Position numbers and translations under genes: made by a program
Notes under the pieces: generated by a model
Seen by the model: only the letters and a program-made list of their open reading frames with translations
Database searches by the model: none
What the model was told of the DNA's origin: nothing
Origin: Sinorhizobium glycinis
GTDB taxonomy: Bacteria; Pseudomonadota; Alphaproteobacteria; Rhizobiales; Rhizobiaceae
NCBI RefSeq assembly: GCF_001651865.1
Contig: NZ_LPUX01000055.1
Location: 372,001 to 436,000, forward strand
Length of the DNA stretch: 64,000 nt
Direction: 5' to 3'
Shown here: positions 9,871-20,132 of the stretch, piece by piece
Position numbering within the stretch: the first letter of the stretch is position 1
Layout of the letters: each line of letters starts with the position of its first letter

Positions 9871-11243
9871 CCAGGCATTTCGACGCGATCATCATCGGCG
9901 CCGGCCAGGCAGGACCGTCGCTTGCCGGACGCCTGGCGGAAGCGGGCAAATCCGTAGCACTCGTCGAGCGTAAGCTCTTCGGCGGCACCTGCGTCAACAC
10001 CGGCTGCATGCCGACCAAGGCGATGGTGGCGAGCGCCTACGCTATCCATACGGCACGCCGCGGCGCCGAATACGGCATGACGACCGGTCCCGTATCCGTC
10101 GATTTCGCGCGGGTCATGGCCCGCAAGGAGAAGGTCCGGTTCGATGCCCGGTCAGGGGTCGAGAGCTGGCTCAGGGACATGAAGAACTGCACGGTGCTGG
10201 ACGGCCATGCGCGCTTCGAGAGCCCGACGGAAATCCGCATCGGCGAAGAGCTGATCTCCGGCGAGCAGATCTTCCTCAATGTGGGCGGACGCGCCGCCAT
10301 CCCGGATTTTCCGGGTATCGACGACGCTCCCTACCTCACCAACAGCTCGATCATGGAACTAGCCCACCTGCCCCGGCATCTCGTGATCATCGGTGGCAGC
10401 TATATCGGGCTCGAATTCGCGCAGATGTTCCGCCGCTTCGGTTCCGAGGTTACCGTCATCGAAAAAGGCCCTCGCCTGATCGCACGCGAAGACCCGGACA
10501 TCTCCGATGCGATCCGCGCCATCCTCGAAAAAGAGAGAATCCATATACGCCTCAACGCCGAATGCATCCGCTTCGCCAAGCACTCCGACGGTGTCGCAGC
10601 TGGCGTCGACTGCACGTCGGGAGCCCCGGAGGTCATCGGCTCCGACGTGCTGCTCGCCACCGGCCGCCGCCCCAACACGGACGATCTCGGGCTCGACAAG
10701 GCGGGTGTGAAGACCGACCCACGCGGCTATATCGAGGTCGACGATGCCCTGCGCACGAGCGTGCCGCATATTTTCGCGATGGGCGACTGCAACGGCCGCG
10801 GCGCCTTTACCCATACGTCCTACAACGATTTCGAGATCGTTGCCGCGAACCTCATCGACAACGACCCGCGCCGGGTCGGCGACCGCATCCAGGCCTATGC
10901 GCTCTATATCGATCCGCCGCTCGGCCGCGCCGGCATGACCGAGACGGAGGCACGCAAGAGCGGCCGCAGGCTCCTGATCGGCACCCGGCCGATGACGCGC
11001 GTCGGGCGTGCCGTCGAGAAGGGCGAGACGCTGGGCTTCATGAAGGTGATCGTCGACGCCGACACGAAGGAAATCCTCGGCGCCTCGATCCTCGGCACGG
11101 GCGGCGACGAGGCGATCCAGAGCATCCTCGACGTGATGTATGCGAAGAAACCCTATACGACGATCAGCCGCGCCATGCACATTCACCCCACGGTGTCGGA
11201 ACTGATCCCGACGGTATTTGGAGATCTTTCGCCTGCGACCTAA
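9867..11243 (+). CDS. FAD-dependent pyridine nucleotide-disulfide oxidoreductase (MerA-like core)
   Basis: A class I flavoprotein disulfide reductase of 458 residues. The FAD-binding motif is GAGQAGPSLAGRLAE near residue 11, and the redox-active disulfide is in GGTCVNTGCMPTK near residue 43. The NAD(P)H fold is IIGGSYIGLEFAQMFRRFG near residue 174, with GDCNGRGAFTHTSYND for FAD and a C-terminal HPTVSE pair. It lacks both the N-terminal heavy-metal domain and the C-terminal vicinal cysteines of true mercuric reductase, so mercury reduction is unlikely. It is translationally coupled to the upstream membrane protein. The substrate is unknown. Confidence 0.88.
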   Translation: MTRHFDAIIIGAGQAGPSLAGRLAEAGKSVALVERKLFGGTCVNTGCMPTKAMVASAYAIHTARRGAEYGMTTGPVSVDFARVMARKEKVRFDARSGVESWLRDMKNCTVLDGHARFESPTEIRIGEELISGEQIFLNVGGRAAIPDFPGIDDAPYLTNSSIMELAHLPRHLVIIGGSYIGLEFAQMFRRFGSEVTVIEKGPRLIAREDPDISDAIRAILEKERIHIRLNAECIRFAKHSDGVAAGVDCTSGAPEVIGSDVLLATGRRPNTDDLGLDKAGVKTDPRGYIEVDDALRTSVPHIFAMGDCNGRGAFTHTSYNDFEIVAANLIDNDPRRVGDRIQAYALYIDPPLGRAGMTETEARKSGRRLLIGTRPMTRVGRAVEKGETLGFMKVIVDADTKEILGASILGTGGDEAIQSILDVMYAKKPYTTISRAMHIHPTVSELIPTVFGDLSPAT

Positions 11244-11252
11244 CGCCAAGTT

Positions 11253-12029
11253 TCAAACCAACCCAGTCAGCTCGAGCGTCTGGTAGCCGGCCAGAAGCGT
11301 GATCAGAGATCCGACGAGCCGCAGAAGGGTCCTCTCCTTCAATGCCTTGACCATCCATCCCGCCAGCGCCGCCGCGAAAACGCCTCCGGCGATCAGCCCG
11401 CCGACAGATGTGAGATAGTCGCCGAATTCGCCGGCTTGCTCCCAGTGGCCGGTGACAATCGTGGCGAGGAAGCTCAGCGACACCGAAAACGCAATCAGGA
11501 ACTCGCTGGCATTGACGGTGCCGATCACGAACCGCGGCTGTCCGCCCGCGCCGAGCAGGCCGGTTGTGGCAACAGGACCCCAGCCGCCGCCGCCCGCAGC
11601 ATCGAGGAAGCCGGCGGTTGCGCCCAGGGGCGCGACGACTCTCATTTTCACCGGGTTTGTCGGAATACGATGAAACGATCGATACAACAGCCAGCTCCCG
11701 ATGATTGCGAGATAAGCCGTAACGAAGGGCTTGACCTGGTCTCCATCAAACGAGGTGAGTACGAAGGCGCCGATGATCCCACCGCCGACACCAAAGGGAA
11801 CCAGCCGCCGAAACAGTTTCCAGTCGATGTTGCGGTGGTAGAGATGGGCCGATCCGGAGGCGGCAGTGGTGAACAATTCTGCAGCATGAGCCGATGCCGA
11901 TGCTTGCGCCGGCGGCACCCCGAAGGCGAGGAGCACCGTCGAAGAGATCACGCCATAGGCCATCCCAAGAGCACCATCGACCGCCTGGGCAAGAAACCCG
12001 ACCGCCGCGAACAGCAGGAAGTCTTCCAT
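11253..12029 (-). CDS. TauE/SafE family membrane permease (sulfite/sulfonate exporter type)
   Basis: An inner-membrane transporter of 258 residues with about eight hydrophobic segments. It starts FLLFAAVGFLAQAVDGALGMAYG, a typical TauE/SafE opening. Further family blocks are ASASAHAAELFTTAASGSAH and GGWGPVATTGLLGAG. Members move sulfite, sulfoacetate or other anions out of the cell, but the substrate here is not shown. It converges with the flavoprotein gene, with only 9 bp between the stop codons and no terminator. GGAG lies 6 bases upstream of the ATG. Confidence 0.85.
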   Translation of the reverse strand: MEDFLLFAAVGFLAQAVDGALGMAYGVISSTVLLAFGVPPAQASASAHAAELFTTAASGSAHLYHRNIDWKLFRRLVPFGVGGGIIGAFVLTSFDGDQVKPFVTAYLAIIGSWLLYRSFHRIPTNPVKMRVVAPLGATAGFLDAAGGGGWGPVATTGLLGAGGQPRFVIGTVNASEFLIAFSVSLSFLATIVTGHWEQAGEFGDYLTSVGGLIAGGVFAAALAGWMVKALKERTLLRLVGSLITLLAGYQTLELTGLV

Positions 12030-12407
12030 AGGAGGCTCCGCAACATGATTCGTTTAACATAGCGAAGCCTCGCGTATGCACTGACACGGAGGCTCATCGC
12101 TCGACCGAGCTGTGTTCATGGTGCCCTTGGGCTCGCAAATAAACGGGACCATCCCCCTGCTTGTTCCGCGCGTGCGGCTCAATCCGGGCGTGTTCTTTCA
12201 AATCTGCATGGCGGGGATTGCGGCGTGCCGAGCGCGTCGCGCAGACGAAAACCGGTGGAAACGCGCTTCCGGCGATGCCGAGCACGCCGACTGCTGCAAA
12301 GGCGAAATCGGCCGACATTCTCCATCGAAGCCCGCGCACGCAGCTGGCTGTCACTGCCTCCCTTGCGGCGCAGCACGCGGTTCGCGCCCACGGCGTTCTC
12401 GCCGCCG
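12030..12407 (-). other. Gene-poor stretch between the TauE gene and the exported-protein gene
   Basis: Overlapping open frames of 60-120 codons occur on both strands, but none has a convincing start, composition or family pattern. The best minus-strand candidate starts at ATG 12318 and ends at 12094. It would be 74 residues with one hydrophobic stretch (FAFAAVGVLGIAGSAFPPVFV) and an Arg/His-rich tail, behind a GGAGA too close to the ATG. The stretch may be decayed coding sequence. Confidence 0.4.
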
Positions 12408-12950
12408 CTACTTCACCGGTATCATGAGGTGGGCATAGGGCGTCCCCGCCCACATCACATACGGCTTGGACGTGTCGGGCTTGGGTTCCGTCGGGTAGCC
12501 TTGCATCATGTCCGTCGCATTGACGATCATGACATGCGGGCCGGTCTCCACCCAGTTGTTACCCTCCTCGGGTTTGGTCGCATAGGGGTCGGTATTGCTG
12601 GCGTCGGTGCCGCCGGCCAGCATATACATGAAGCCAACCTTGCCCTTGGGCGGCTCCTTCTTTCCGATCCATGCCGTCGCCCATTCCATCGCGTTGGCAT
12701 CGCCGCACATCGGGTCGGGGCCAGGCGTAACCGGGTTGTCCGGCATGCACCAGAACCCGTTCTTGCCCTCCCTCAAGGTGCGCATGGTACCCTTCTCATC
12801 CATGGCGTGGATGGCAGCGCCGCTCGATACCGCAGCGGGGGCAGCGGATTCGGCGCTTTTGATCAGCGCAGCGTCGTCGGCGGCTGCGCCCTGCCCTGCG
12901 ACCAAACCGCTCGCCGCCAAGAGGGCAGCAGCCGTCAGAAGCCGTTTCAT
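12408..12950 (-). CDS. Exported protein of unknown function
   Basis: The mature protein is about 155 residues after a Sec signal (MKRLLTAAALLAASGLVAGQ, cut near AAA-DD). It contains two cysteines (FWCMPD and DPMCGD) that could form a disulfide. The C-terminal region WVETGPHVMIVN...PYVMWAGTPYAHLMIPVK looks conserved and ends in a Lys. I do not recognise an assigned function. The ATG at 12950 is preferred over 12956 because GGGAG is 7-8 bases away from it. It appears to be a single-gene unit with its own upstream region. Confidence 0.75.
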   Translation of the reverse strand: MKRLLTAAALLAASGLVAGQGAAADDAALIKSAESAAPAAVSSGAAIHAMDEKGTMRTLREGKNGFWCMPDNPVTPGPDPMCGDANAMEWATAWIGKKEPPKGKVGFMYMLAGGTDASNTDPYATKPEEGNNWVETGPHVMIVNATDMMQGYPTEPKPDTSKPYVMWAGTPYAHLMIPVK

Positions 12951-13011
12951 GGCCATTCTCCCACAATCGCATCGTTGTCGTGATATCGGACCTGCAGCTG
13001 TCCACAGCTAC

Positions 13012-13027
13012 ATTAGCCAATGCTAAT
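13012..13027 (-). promoter_or_regulatory. Inverted repeat upstream of the exported-protein gene
   Basis: ATTAGC-CAAT-GCTAAT is a perfect 6+4+6 dyad about 62 bp upstream of the start at 12950. Its position suits an operator or part of the promoter. No regulator is linked to it. Confidence 0.35.
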
Positions 13028-13191
13028 ACGATAACAGATCGGGCAAGGCCGGACAATCAAGCGGCTCATGACACAGTAGCGCGCGTCTTAGCAGACACTC
13101 AGTCCGGGTGCGATTAAAAGCAATAGCCAGGCACGCCTCGCCTGTTGCGACGTTCCGCGGCTGTTCGTTCCCTGGCACGAATTCATCCGCG

Positions 13192-13986
13192 TCATTCGCG
13201 GCTGAACCACCTCAGCGACATGCAGGAAAGCCCGGCATCGATCTTGCCGATCTCCGTCGTCTTCAGTGGCACGACCTTGTATCCGGCCTTGTCAAGCATC
13301 TCGATCGTCCGCGGGAAATCGGCACCAACAAAGACGACGTCGTTGACGCGGAGTGCGTTGGCGGCCGGTTCCTCGCCTTCCGGAATGACCATCTGCCTGA
13401 ATTTCTGAAAGACGCCGGAGCGCGCAAGCCGATTGGTGGAGAGGATCGTCTCGTCATCGAGCAGCGAGCAATCGGTCTTGAAGTGAAGGACGCCCTCCGG
13501 CGTCGCGACAATTTCGCTGTTGCGGCCGAGCTGGTCCAAGCAGGTCCGAAGCGCCGCGGCCCCGGCCCTGTCGGTGCGCGCCGAAAGACCGATCATGACG
13601 CCTTCCGGAGTCGTCAATACGTCTCCGCCATCGGCGTAACCTGCCGGCAGATCGAGCACCGTGTCGAACATGTCGCGGAGCGTCGGCGCGATTTCCTCGA
13701 CTTCCTTTTCGCGCTTTGCCGCGCCCGGCCGCAGCAGGATCGCGCCTTCGGAGAACACAAGCGCCGGGTCTTCGACGAAGATCGAATCCGGGAAGGCCTC
13801 GAGTGGCGGAAGAACCGTTGCTGTCACGCCTGCCTTGCGCATAGCCTCCAGATAGGCATCGTGCTCGGCCTTGACGCCCTCATAGGTCGGGCTGCCGCGA
13901 TCCTCGGCGCGCAGTCCGTTGACGACGGAGCGCGACGGCTCCCGGACGATGATCGAATTGAAATGGTAAGCCGGACGCGATGTCAT
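13192..13986 (-). CDS. ddaH: Dimethylargininase (NG,NG-dimethylarginine dimethylaminohydrolase)
   Basis: This cytoplasmic enzyme hydrolyses methylated arginine to citrulline and a methylamine. The 264 residues show the pentein-fold pattern of DDAH. These are an early Asp (FPDSIFVEDPAL), the GYADGGDVL substrate loop, the catalytic His in VLHFKTDCSLL, and the nucleophilic Cys near the C-terminus in GLSCMSLRW. It lies 20 bp downstream of the OsmC gene and is probably co-transcribed with it. Rhizobial copies may allow use of methylarginines as nitrogen source; that use is inferred. Confidence 0.9.
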   Translation of the reverse strand: MTSRPAYHFNSIIVREPSRSVVNGLRAEDRGSPTYEGVKAEHDAYLEAMRKAGVTATVLPPLEAFPDSIFVEDPALVFSEGAILLRPGAAKREKEVEEIAPTLRDMFDTVLDLPAGYADGGDVLTTPEGVMIGLSARTDRAGAAALRTCLDQLGRNSEIVATPEGVLHFKTDCSLLDDETILSTNRLARSGVFQKFRQMVIPEGEEPAANALRVNDVVFVGADFPRTIEMLDKAGYKVVPLKTTEIGKIDAGLSCMSLRWFSRE

Positions 13987-14006
13987 CGAGACCCTGTTTC
14001 CTCTAA

Positions 14007-14435
14007 TTAACCGAAGACCTTGCTTGCGAATTCCGGATGGCCGCGCAGCGTGTTGCTGACCGTACAGATTTCCTCTTCCGCCGCTTCCGCGATGGCGCGC
14101 CGCACGGCGTCGTCGAAATCGCCTTTGATGACGAATTCGATATCGAAGCGCGCCACCCGCGACGGCTCGTCCCGCGCTTTTTCACCGGTCACCTTGGCGG
14201 AGACTTCGACGAGCCTGTCGAGCACCCCGAAGCGGCTGGCGGCGATGCGCGCACTGAGCACCAGGCAGCTAGCGAGCGATGCGTAGAGAAGGTCGAGGGG
14301 ACCAAACCCGGCCTGCGAGGGACCGGTTACGATGTCGAGGGCACCGCCGGTCACCGAGGTGACATGCGGAAACGCCGTCCGCCCGACGACGGCGGTCGCG
14401 CCGGTCTCCCTCGTCTTCACTCTGAGCTCGGCCAT
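14007..14435 (-). CDS. OsmC/Ohr family thiol peroxidase-like protein
   Basis: A 142-residue protein of the OsmC family, which reduces organic and fatty-acid hydroperoxides with two cysteines. Both are present: LASCLVLSAR near residue 60 and EEEICTVSNTL near residue 126. The start at 14435 (MAELRVKTRETG) is set by a GGAGG seven bases upstream; longer readings lack such a site. It sits 20 bp before ddaH. It is more OsmC-like than Ohr-like because of the C-terminal CTVSNTL motif. Confidence 0.85.
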   Translation of the reverse strand: MAELRVKTRETGATAVVGRTAFPHVTSVTGGALDIVTGPSQAGFGPLDLLYASLASCLVLSARIAASRFGVLDRLVEVSAKVTGEKARDEPSRVARFDIEFVIKGDFDDAVRRAIAEAAEEEICTVSNTLRGHPEFASKVFG

Positions 14436-14550
14436 CGCCGCGCCTCCTCGTCCCTGCTGCGAAGGCAATATTTCAGCAATTTCGGGATTCGGCCATGGCC
14501 GTCAAAGTCGGCTCGGAGCGAGCGGCTGGCGATGGGTTTGCACGCCATAT

Positions 14551-15642
<1,092 letters not shown>

Positions 15643-15726
15643 TCGACTGCCTTTCTCGAGACCCCATGGCTCTGAGCCGGGGAATGCACTGCGAAATGGA
15701 GCGCCGACTGCCCGGCGCCATGCGGG

Positions 15727-15752
15727 GCCCGCTCCGGATGGCCGGAGCGGGC
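15727..15752 (-). other. Strong intercistronic hairpin after the binding-protein gene
   Basis: A perfect 11-bp GC-rich stem (GCCCGCTCCGG / CCGGAGCGGGC) with a 4-base loop begins 8 bp past the stop codon at 15761. No U-run follows, so partial termination or 3'-end protection of the upstream message is likely. Confidence 0.7.
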
Positions 15753-15760
15753 TCCGATGA

Positions 15761-17215
15761 TTACTTCTGCGGCAGGCCCATCGACGAGCGATAGGCGGCA
15801 AGCTGCTTGTCGCGGCCGAACTCGTCGGTCAGCTTGTTCCATTGCTCTGCCACCGTATCGAGCGCCTGCTGCGGCGTCACCTCACCGGCAAGTGCCTTGG
15901 AGAGCTCGATCTCGAGCACTTCCGTATAGGAGAAGTAGCCGGGCAGACGCATGTCGAGTGCGATGTTCTTGGCGGTCACCGCGTCCTTCTGCGCACCGAG
16001 ATACTCCTTCGCCTCGCGATCGGAGAAGATCTTCGACCAGAGTTCGAGATTGGTGGTGTGCGAAAGGCGATAGGGGTTGACGCCCGTGCCGCCGGTGATC
16101 GCCGCCTGCGCCGAAACCTCGGGGCTGGTCAGATACTGGATATAGTTCCAGGCGGCTTCCTGCTTCGTCGACGAGCTCGGTACGGCTGCCTGCCAGCCGC
16201 CGAAGGCCATGAAGGAGGTCTGCACGACCTGATCGAACTTGTCCCACATCTTGGTCTTGTAGTTATAGATCTCGTCAACGCCGGGCAGCGGCGCCGAGCC
16301 CACCTTGCCTGCGACCTTCGACTGTTTCGGGTCGGCGGCAATGACGCCGGTGTCGCCCCAGCCGATCGATTCGGCGACCTGTCCGCCGGCAAAGGCGGCG
16401 TTCACCTCGCCGAAGGAGAAGTTGAGCGCGTTCGGCGGCGCAAGCTTGGAAGCGCGGATATATTCCTCAAGGCCGCGCACCCAGCCGGGGTTGTTGACCT
16501 GCGCGTCCATCGTATCCGGATCGAAGAACATGCCGCCCGGATTGTCGGGATGGCTCGTATAGCCGGCTACGTGGCTGAAGAGGAACCAGAACTGCTGGCC
16601 GCCACGGCGGAAGGCTTCCGCCGTGCCCCAGAGGTTGTTGGCCGGCTGGTTGAAGAACTCGGCGATGTCGAGATACTGCTTCCAGGTCTTGGCCGGCGCC
16701 AGGTCGTAGCCGTATTTCTCCTTGAAGGCCTTCTGGTTGTCGGCGTTCTCGAAAAGGTCGATGCGGTAGGTGTAGGTATGGGCGTCGCCGTCCATGGTCT
16801 GCGACAGGACCTTGCCGTTCCAGACCATCAACTGTTCACGATAGACCGGCGCGATGTCTTCCCAGGCGGAACCCTGCCGCATCTCCGCCGGCATTTCGGC
16901 GAGGAAGTCGGTGAAATCCGGCGCCCAGGCCGGCGCAAAGGCGATGACGTCGAAGGCGTCCTCACCGGAGGTGAGCGAGGTCACGATCTTCGGATAGAGC
17001 TCGGACCAGGGAAACTCGACGACTTTCACCTTGCCGCAGGTTTTCTCCTCCCAGCCCTTGGCGGCAATCTGAAGCGCGGATGCGATGTAGGGACCGGTCT
17101 GTGTGGTGGCGGTCAGTTCGACGCCGGTGAAGTCCGGGTCGCAGGCGAAGGCCGTTCCGTTGGCCGCCGCGGCCAGCAGGCCGGCGGCGGTAGATGCGAG
17201 CAGAAGTTTCCTCAT
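15761..17215 (-). CDS. Extracellular solute-binding protein family 1 (deoxyribose/pentose-type cluster)
   Basis: A periplasmic receptor of 484 residues, longer than the usual 400-430. The ATG at 17215 has a GGAGG site and gives a Sec signal ([20 protein letters not shown]...AFA). The mature protein has a family-1 pattern, with [24 protein letters not shown] near residue 80 and [15 protein letters not shown] near residue 290. Two cysteines (ACDPDF and KTCGKV) may form a disulfide. It is placed with two permeases, an ATPase, a kinase, FucU, ALDH and DeoC, so the ligand is probably deoxyribose or a nucleoside-derived sugar. That assignment rests on context alone. Confidence 0.85.
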   Translation of the reverse strand: MRKLLLASTAAGLLAAAANGTAFACDPDFTGVELTATTQTGPYIASALQIAAKGWEEKTCGKVKVVEFPWSELYPKIVTSLTSGEDAFDVIAFAPAWAPDFTDFLAEMPAEMRQGSAWEDIAPVYREQLMVWNGKVLSQTMDGDAHTYTYRIDLFENADNQKAFKEKYGYDLAPAKTWKQYLDIAEFFNQPANNLWGTAEAFRRGGQQFWFLFSHVAGYTSHPDNPGGMFFDPDTMDAQVNNPGWVRGLEEYIRASKLAPPNALNFSFGEVNAAFAGGQVAESIGWGDTGVIAADPKQSKVAGKVGSAPLPGVDEIYNYKTKMWDKFDQVVQTSFMAFGGWQAAVPSSSTKQEAAWNYIQYLTSPEVSAQAAITGGTGVNPYRLSHTTNLELWSKIFSDREAKEYLGAQKDAVTAKNIALDMRLPGYFSYTEVLEIELSKALAGEVTPQQALDTVAEQWNKLTDEFGRDKQLAAYRSSMGLPQK

Positions 17216-17264
17216 TTTTTCCTCCCTCTGAGTGAACCTTGCCAAATCTGGAAAATGCGCGCGG

Positions 17265-18293
17265 TCACTTGATCGCTCCCAGAAGCAGGCCCGACCGCAT
17301 GAGCCTGCTCAAGATTCCAGCCATGACCATCATCGGGATGATCGCCACGAGTGCCGCAGCCGAGATCGACCACCATTCGTCGCCGCGCTGGCTGTTTTGT
17401 CCGGCGACCAGGATCGGCAGCGTCTGCCACTTCGAACTCGTCAGGAAGAGCGCAAAGAGGAACTCGTTCCAGACGAAGGCGAGCGTGATCATGAAGGTCG
17501 CGATGAGGCCCGGCTTCGACATCGGCATGACGATGCCGAAGAAGATGCGCCAGGACGGCACGTTGTCGACCATCGCCGCCTCCTCCACCTCGATCGGCAG
17601 GGCCTCGAAGAAGTCGCGCATCAGCCAGATGACGATCGGCAGCGAGAAGGCGACATAGGCGAAGGTCAGGCCGATGTAGCTGTCGACGAGCTTGAAGCCG
17701 AGCTTTCCGACTTCCGTGTACATGAGGTAGAGGGCAAAGGCGGCGACGATCGGCGGAAACATGCGCTGGCTGACAAACCAGAAGACGATGTCGTTGTTGC
17801 CGAGTTCGGGCCCGGGCAGGCGGAAGCGGCTGGAGATCACCGCGAGCGCCAGCGCGGCGATGAAGGAATAGATGAGCGAAATCCCCTGGCCGAAGCCGAG
17901 CACGTTTCGACCCAGCAGGAAGCCGCCGAAGGCGACGAGCACGAAGAAGAGTGCGGAAAGCAGCCGGAAGCGAAAGGTGAAGCGGACGAGCGCGTAGGCC
18001 GCCATGGCACCGATGAAGGTTGCGAGTACCGCAGCCGAAAGGCTGACGATCAGCGACGCGATGAAGGTGTTGTAGAAGGCGCCACGCTCGCCGGAGAGCA
18101 GCTCGTTCCAGGCGGTCAGCGTCGGCTCGAAATCGACGAACGGCAGATAGGTCGGACCGCCGACGACCGCGATCGGCGTCTTGAACGATGTGATCGCCAC
18201 CCAATAGAGCGGAAACAGGGTGAAGGCGAGCCAGACGAGGCAGCCGCCGAGCGCCAGCCAGCGCCCCTTTCCCTGAAGAGTGCGCACGCTCAT
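17265..18293 (-). CDS. Sugar ABC transporter permease, MalG type
   Basis: The second permease of the importer, with 342 residues and about seven hydrophobic segments. It is longer than usual because of an inserted segment (LGRNVLGFGQGISLIYSFIA) in the middle. The EAA loop is EEAAMVDNVPSWRIFFGIVM. Its ATG overlaps the stop of the partner permease by 4 bp (18290-18293). Confidence 0.88.
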   Translation of the reverse strand: MSVRTLQGKGRWLALGGCLVWLAFTLFPLYWVAITSFKTPIAVVGGPTYLPFVDFEPTLTAWNELLSGERGAFYNTFIASLIVSLSAAVLATFIGAMAAYALVRFTFRFRLLSALFFVLVAFGGFLLGRNVLGFGQGISLIYSFIAALALAVISSRFRLPGPELGNNDIVFWFVSQRMFPPIVAAFALYLMYTEVGKLGFKLVDSYIGLTFAYVAFSLPIVIWLMRDFFEALPIEVEEAAMVDNVPSWRIFFGIVMPMSKPGLIATFMITLAFVWNEFLFALFLTSSKWQTLPILVAGQNSQRGDEWWSISAAALVAIIPMMVMAGILSRLMRSGLLLGAIK

Positions 18294-19165
18294 TTGTGCT
18301 TCTCCAGATAAGGCTTGAGCACCGCCAGATAGACGAGGCCGATCACCGTGATGAAGATCAGGAAGAGGAACGACAGCGCCGACGTGTAGCCGAGATTGAA
18401 CTTCTTGAAGCCCTCCTGATAGGCGAAAAGCGTCAGTGTCTCCGTCGACACGCCCGGCCCGCCACCCGTCATGACGAAGACCGTGTCCATGATCTTGTAG
18501 CTCTCGATCAGACGTATGAAGACGACCGCCGTCGAAATCGGCAACAGCATCGGAAAGGTGATGTCGCGGAATTGCTGCCAGGGCGTGGCGTTCTCGAGCG
18601 CCGCCGCCTCGTAGACATCGTCAGGCAAGGTCTGCAGGCCTGCGAGCAGCATCAGGATGACAAAGGGCGTCCATTGCCAGACCTCGACCACGATGATCGA
18701 GCCGAGCGCCCAGCTCGTCTGGGTCAGGAACGGCAGGTTCGGAAAGCCGAACGCAGACATGAACTCGTTCAGCGGCCCCATGGTCGGATTGAGGATCTGG
18801 CGCGCCACGAGCGCGACGGCGACCGGGGCAACGAGCATCGGCAGCAGAAAGCCGACACGGAAAATCCCCTCGCCCGGCACGCGGGAATTCAGCGCCAGCG
18901 CGACCGAGAGGCCGATCACATATTGCAGTCCGACGGAAAGGAAAGCGATCAGCGTCGTGGTACCCGCCACGTGCCAGAAGCGCGGGTTGGAAAGCAGATC
19001 GGCATAGTTGCCGAAGCCGACGAAGCGTGCGGGCATCGGCGGCACGAGCCGCATGCTCATGAAGCTCGTCGTCAGCGAATAGACGAGCGGAAAGATCGAG
19101 ATCAGGAGGACGATGATCAGAGCCGGCCAGATGAAGAAATGCTTGATCGGGTCGTTGCGCGTCAT
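18290..19165 (-). CDS. Sugar ABC transporter permease, MalF type
   Basis: The first permease of the importer, with 291 residues. Six membrane segments are visible, beginning HFFIWPALIIVLLISIFPLV. The EAA loop reads YEAAALENATPWQQFRDITF. It overlaps the kinase gene by 4 bp upstream and the other permease by 4 bp downstream, a run of ATGA junctions that ties sugar uptake to its kinase. Confidence 0.9.
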   Translation of the reverse strand: MTRNDPIKHFFIWPALIIVLLISIFPLVYSLTTSFMSMRLVPPMPARFVGFGNYADLLSNPRFWHVAGTTTLIAFLSVGLQYVIGLSVALALNSRVPGEGIFRVGFLLPMLVAPVAVALVARQILNPTMGPLNEFMSAFGFPNLPFLTQTSWALGSIIVVEVWQWTPFVILMLLAGLQTLPDDVYEAAALENATPWQQFRDITFPMLLPISTAVVFIRLIESYKIMDTVFVMTGGGPGVSTETLTLFAYQEGFKKFNLGYTSALSFLFLIFITVIGLVYLAVLKPYLEKHK

Positions 19166-20094
19166 GCCGCCGCCCCCCGTGCGAGCAGCGCCTCGATCTC
19201 CTCGAGCTTCGGCATGGCCGGAGCCGTGCCGCGGCGCGTGACCGAAATGCCGGCCGTTGCGCAGCCGAACCGCACTGCCTCGACCGGCGAAAGCCCCCGT
19301 GCCAACGCGGCCGAAAAGCCGCCGACGAAAGCATCGCCTGCGCCGGTCGTGTCGATCACCGGCCCGCTCGCGACCGCGGGCACGAGGACCGAGTGCCCCT
19401 CGGTGTGGTAGAGCACGCCCCGCTCGCCAAGCGTGATCAGAGCGGTCTTCACCCCCTTGTTCAAAAGGGCATCTCCGGCGCGACGGACGTCATCCTGCGT
19501 CGGCAGCGGAAAGCCGACGAGGGCTGCGGCTTCCGTCTCGTTTGGCACGATGTAGTCGCAGAGCGGGAAAATGCTTTCCGGAAAGGGTTCGGCCGGCGCC
19601 GGGTTGAACACGGTGGTGACGCCTGCCGCGTGGGCGATCCTGAGCGCCCTCTCGGCGGCCGCGGCCGGCTGTTCGAGCTGAGTCACGAAGACGCGCGAAT
19701 TCTCGATCGTTTCACGGGCGGCTTCCACATCTTCGACGCCGATCGAGCCGGCAGCGCCGGGATAGACGATAATGGCGTTCTCGCCGTTCTCGTGGTTGAC
19801 ATAGATAAAGGCCGCTCCGGTCGGCAGATCGTCCATCTGGACGATCTTCGGCGTCACGCCCGCCTCGGCATAGGTCTTCAGCGCCATCTCGCCGAACGTA
19901 TCGCGACCGAGCCGCGAGATGAACGACACCTCGCTGCCGGCCCGCGCCGCCGCAACAGCCTGGTTCGAGCCCTTGCCGCCCGGGCCGACGGAGAAACCGC
20001 TGCCGGTGATCGTCTCGCCGATCCGGGGCATGCGGGACGCCAGATAGGCCGTATCGGCCACGAATATCCCGAGGATCGAAACGCCTGTCTTCAT
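19162..20094 (-). CDS. PfkB-family sugar kinase, ribokinase/deoxyribokinase-like
   Basis: A cytoplasmic kinase of 310 residues that phosphorylates a pentose with ATP. PfkB motifs are clear: GPGGKGSNQAVAAARAG near residue 38 (sugar binding) and DTTGAGDAFVGGFSAAL near residue 250, with the catalytic Asp and the anion hole. In this cluster the expected step is C5 phosphorylation of ribose or 2-deoxyribose, which would give the substrate of DeoC. Ribokinase and deoxyribokinase cannot be told apart by eye. Confidence 0.88.
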   Translation of the reverse strand: MKTGVSILGIFVADTAYLASRMPRIGETITGSGFSVGPGGKGSNQAVAAARAGSEVSFISRLGRDTFGEMALKTYAEAGVTPKIVQMDDLPTGAAFIYVNHENGENAIIVYPGAAGSIGVEDVEAARETIENSRVFVTQLEQPAAAAERALRIAHAAGVTTVFNPAPAEPFPESIFPLCDYIVPNETEAAALVGFPLPTQDDVRRAGDALLNKGVKTALITLGERGVLYHTEGHSVLVPAVASGPVIDTTGAGDAFVGGFSAALARGLSPVEAVRFGCATAGISVTRRGTAPAMPKLEEIEALLARGAAA

Positions 20095-20132
20095 GCTGAG
20101 CCTCCTCCGTCAACGGCAGCTGGTGATGCGCT

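Noticed and set aside
9867-11243. Mercury resistance locus
   Set aside because: The flavoprotein lacks the heavy-metal-associated domain and C-terminal vicinal cysteines, and no merR, merT or merP is nearby.
12112-12438. 108-codon plus-strand frame as a gene
   Set aside because: It has no ribosome site, a Cys/Arg-rich random composition and competing frames on the other strand.
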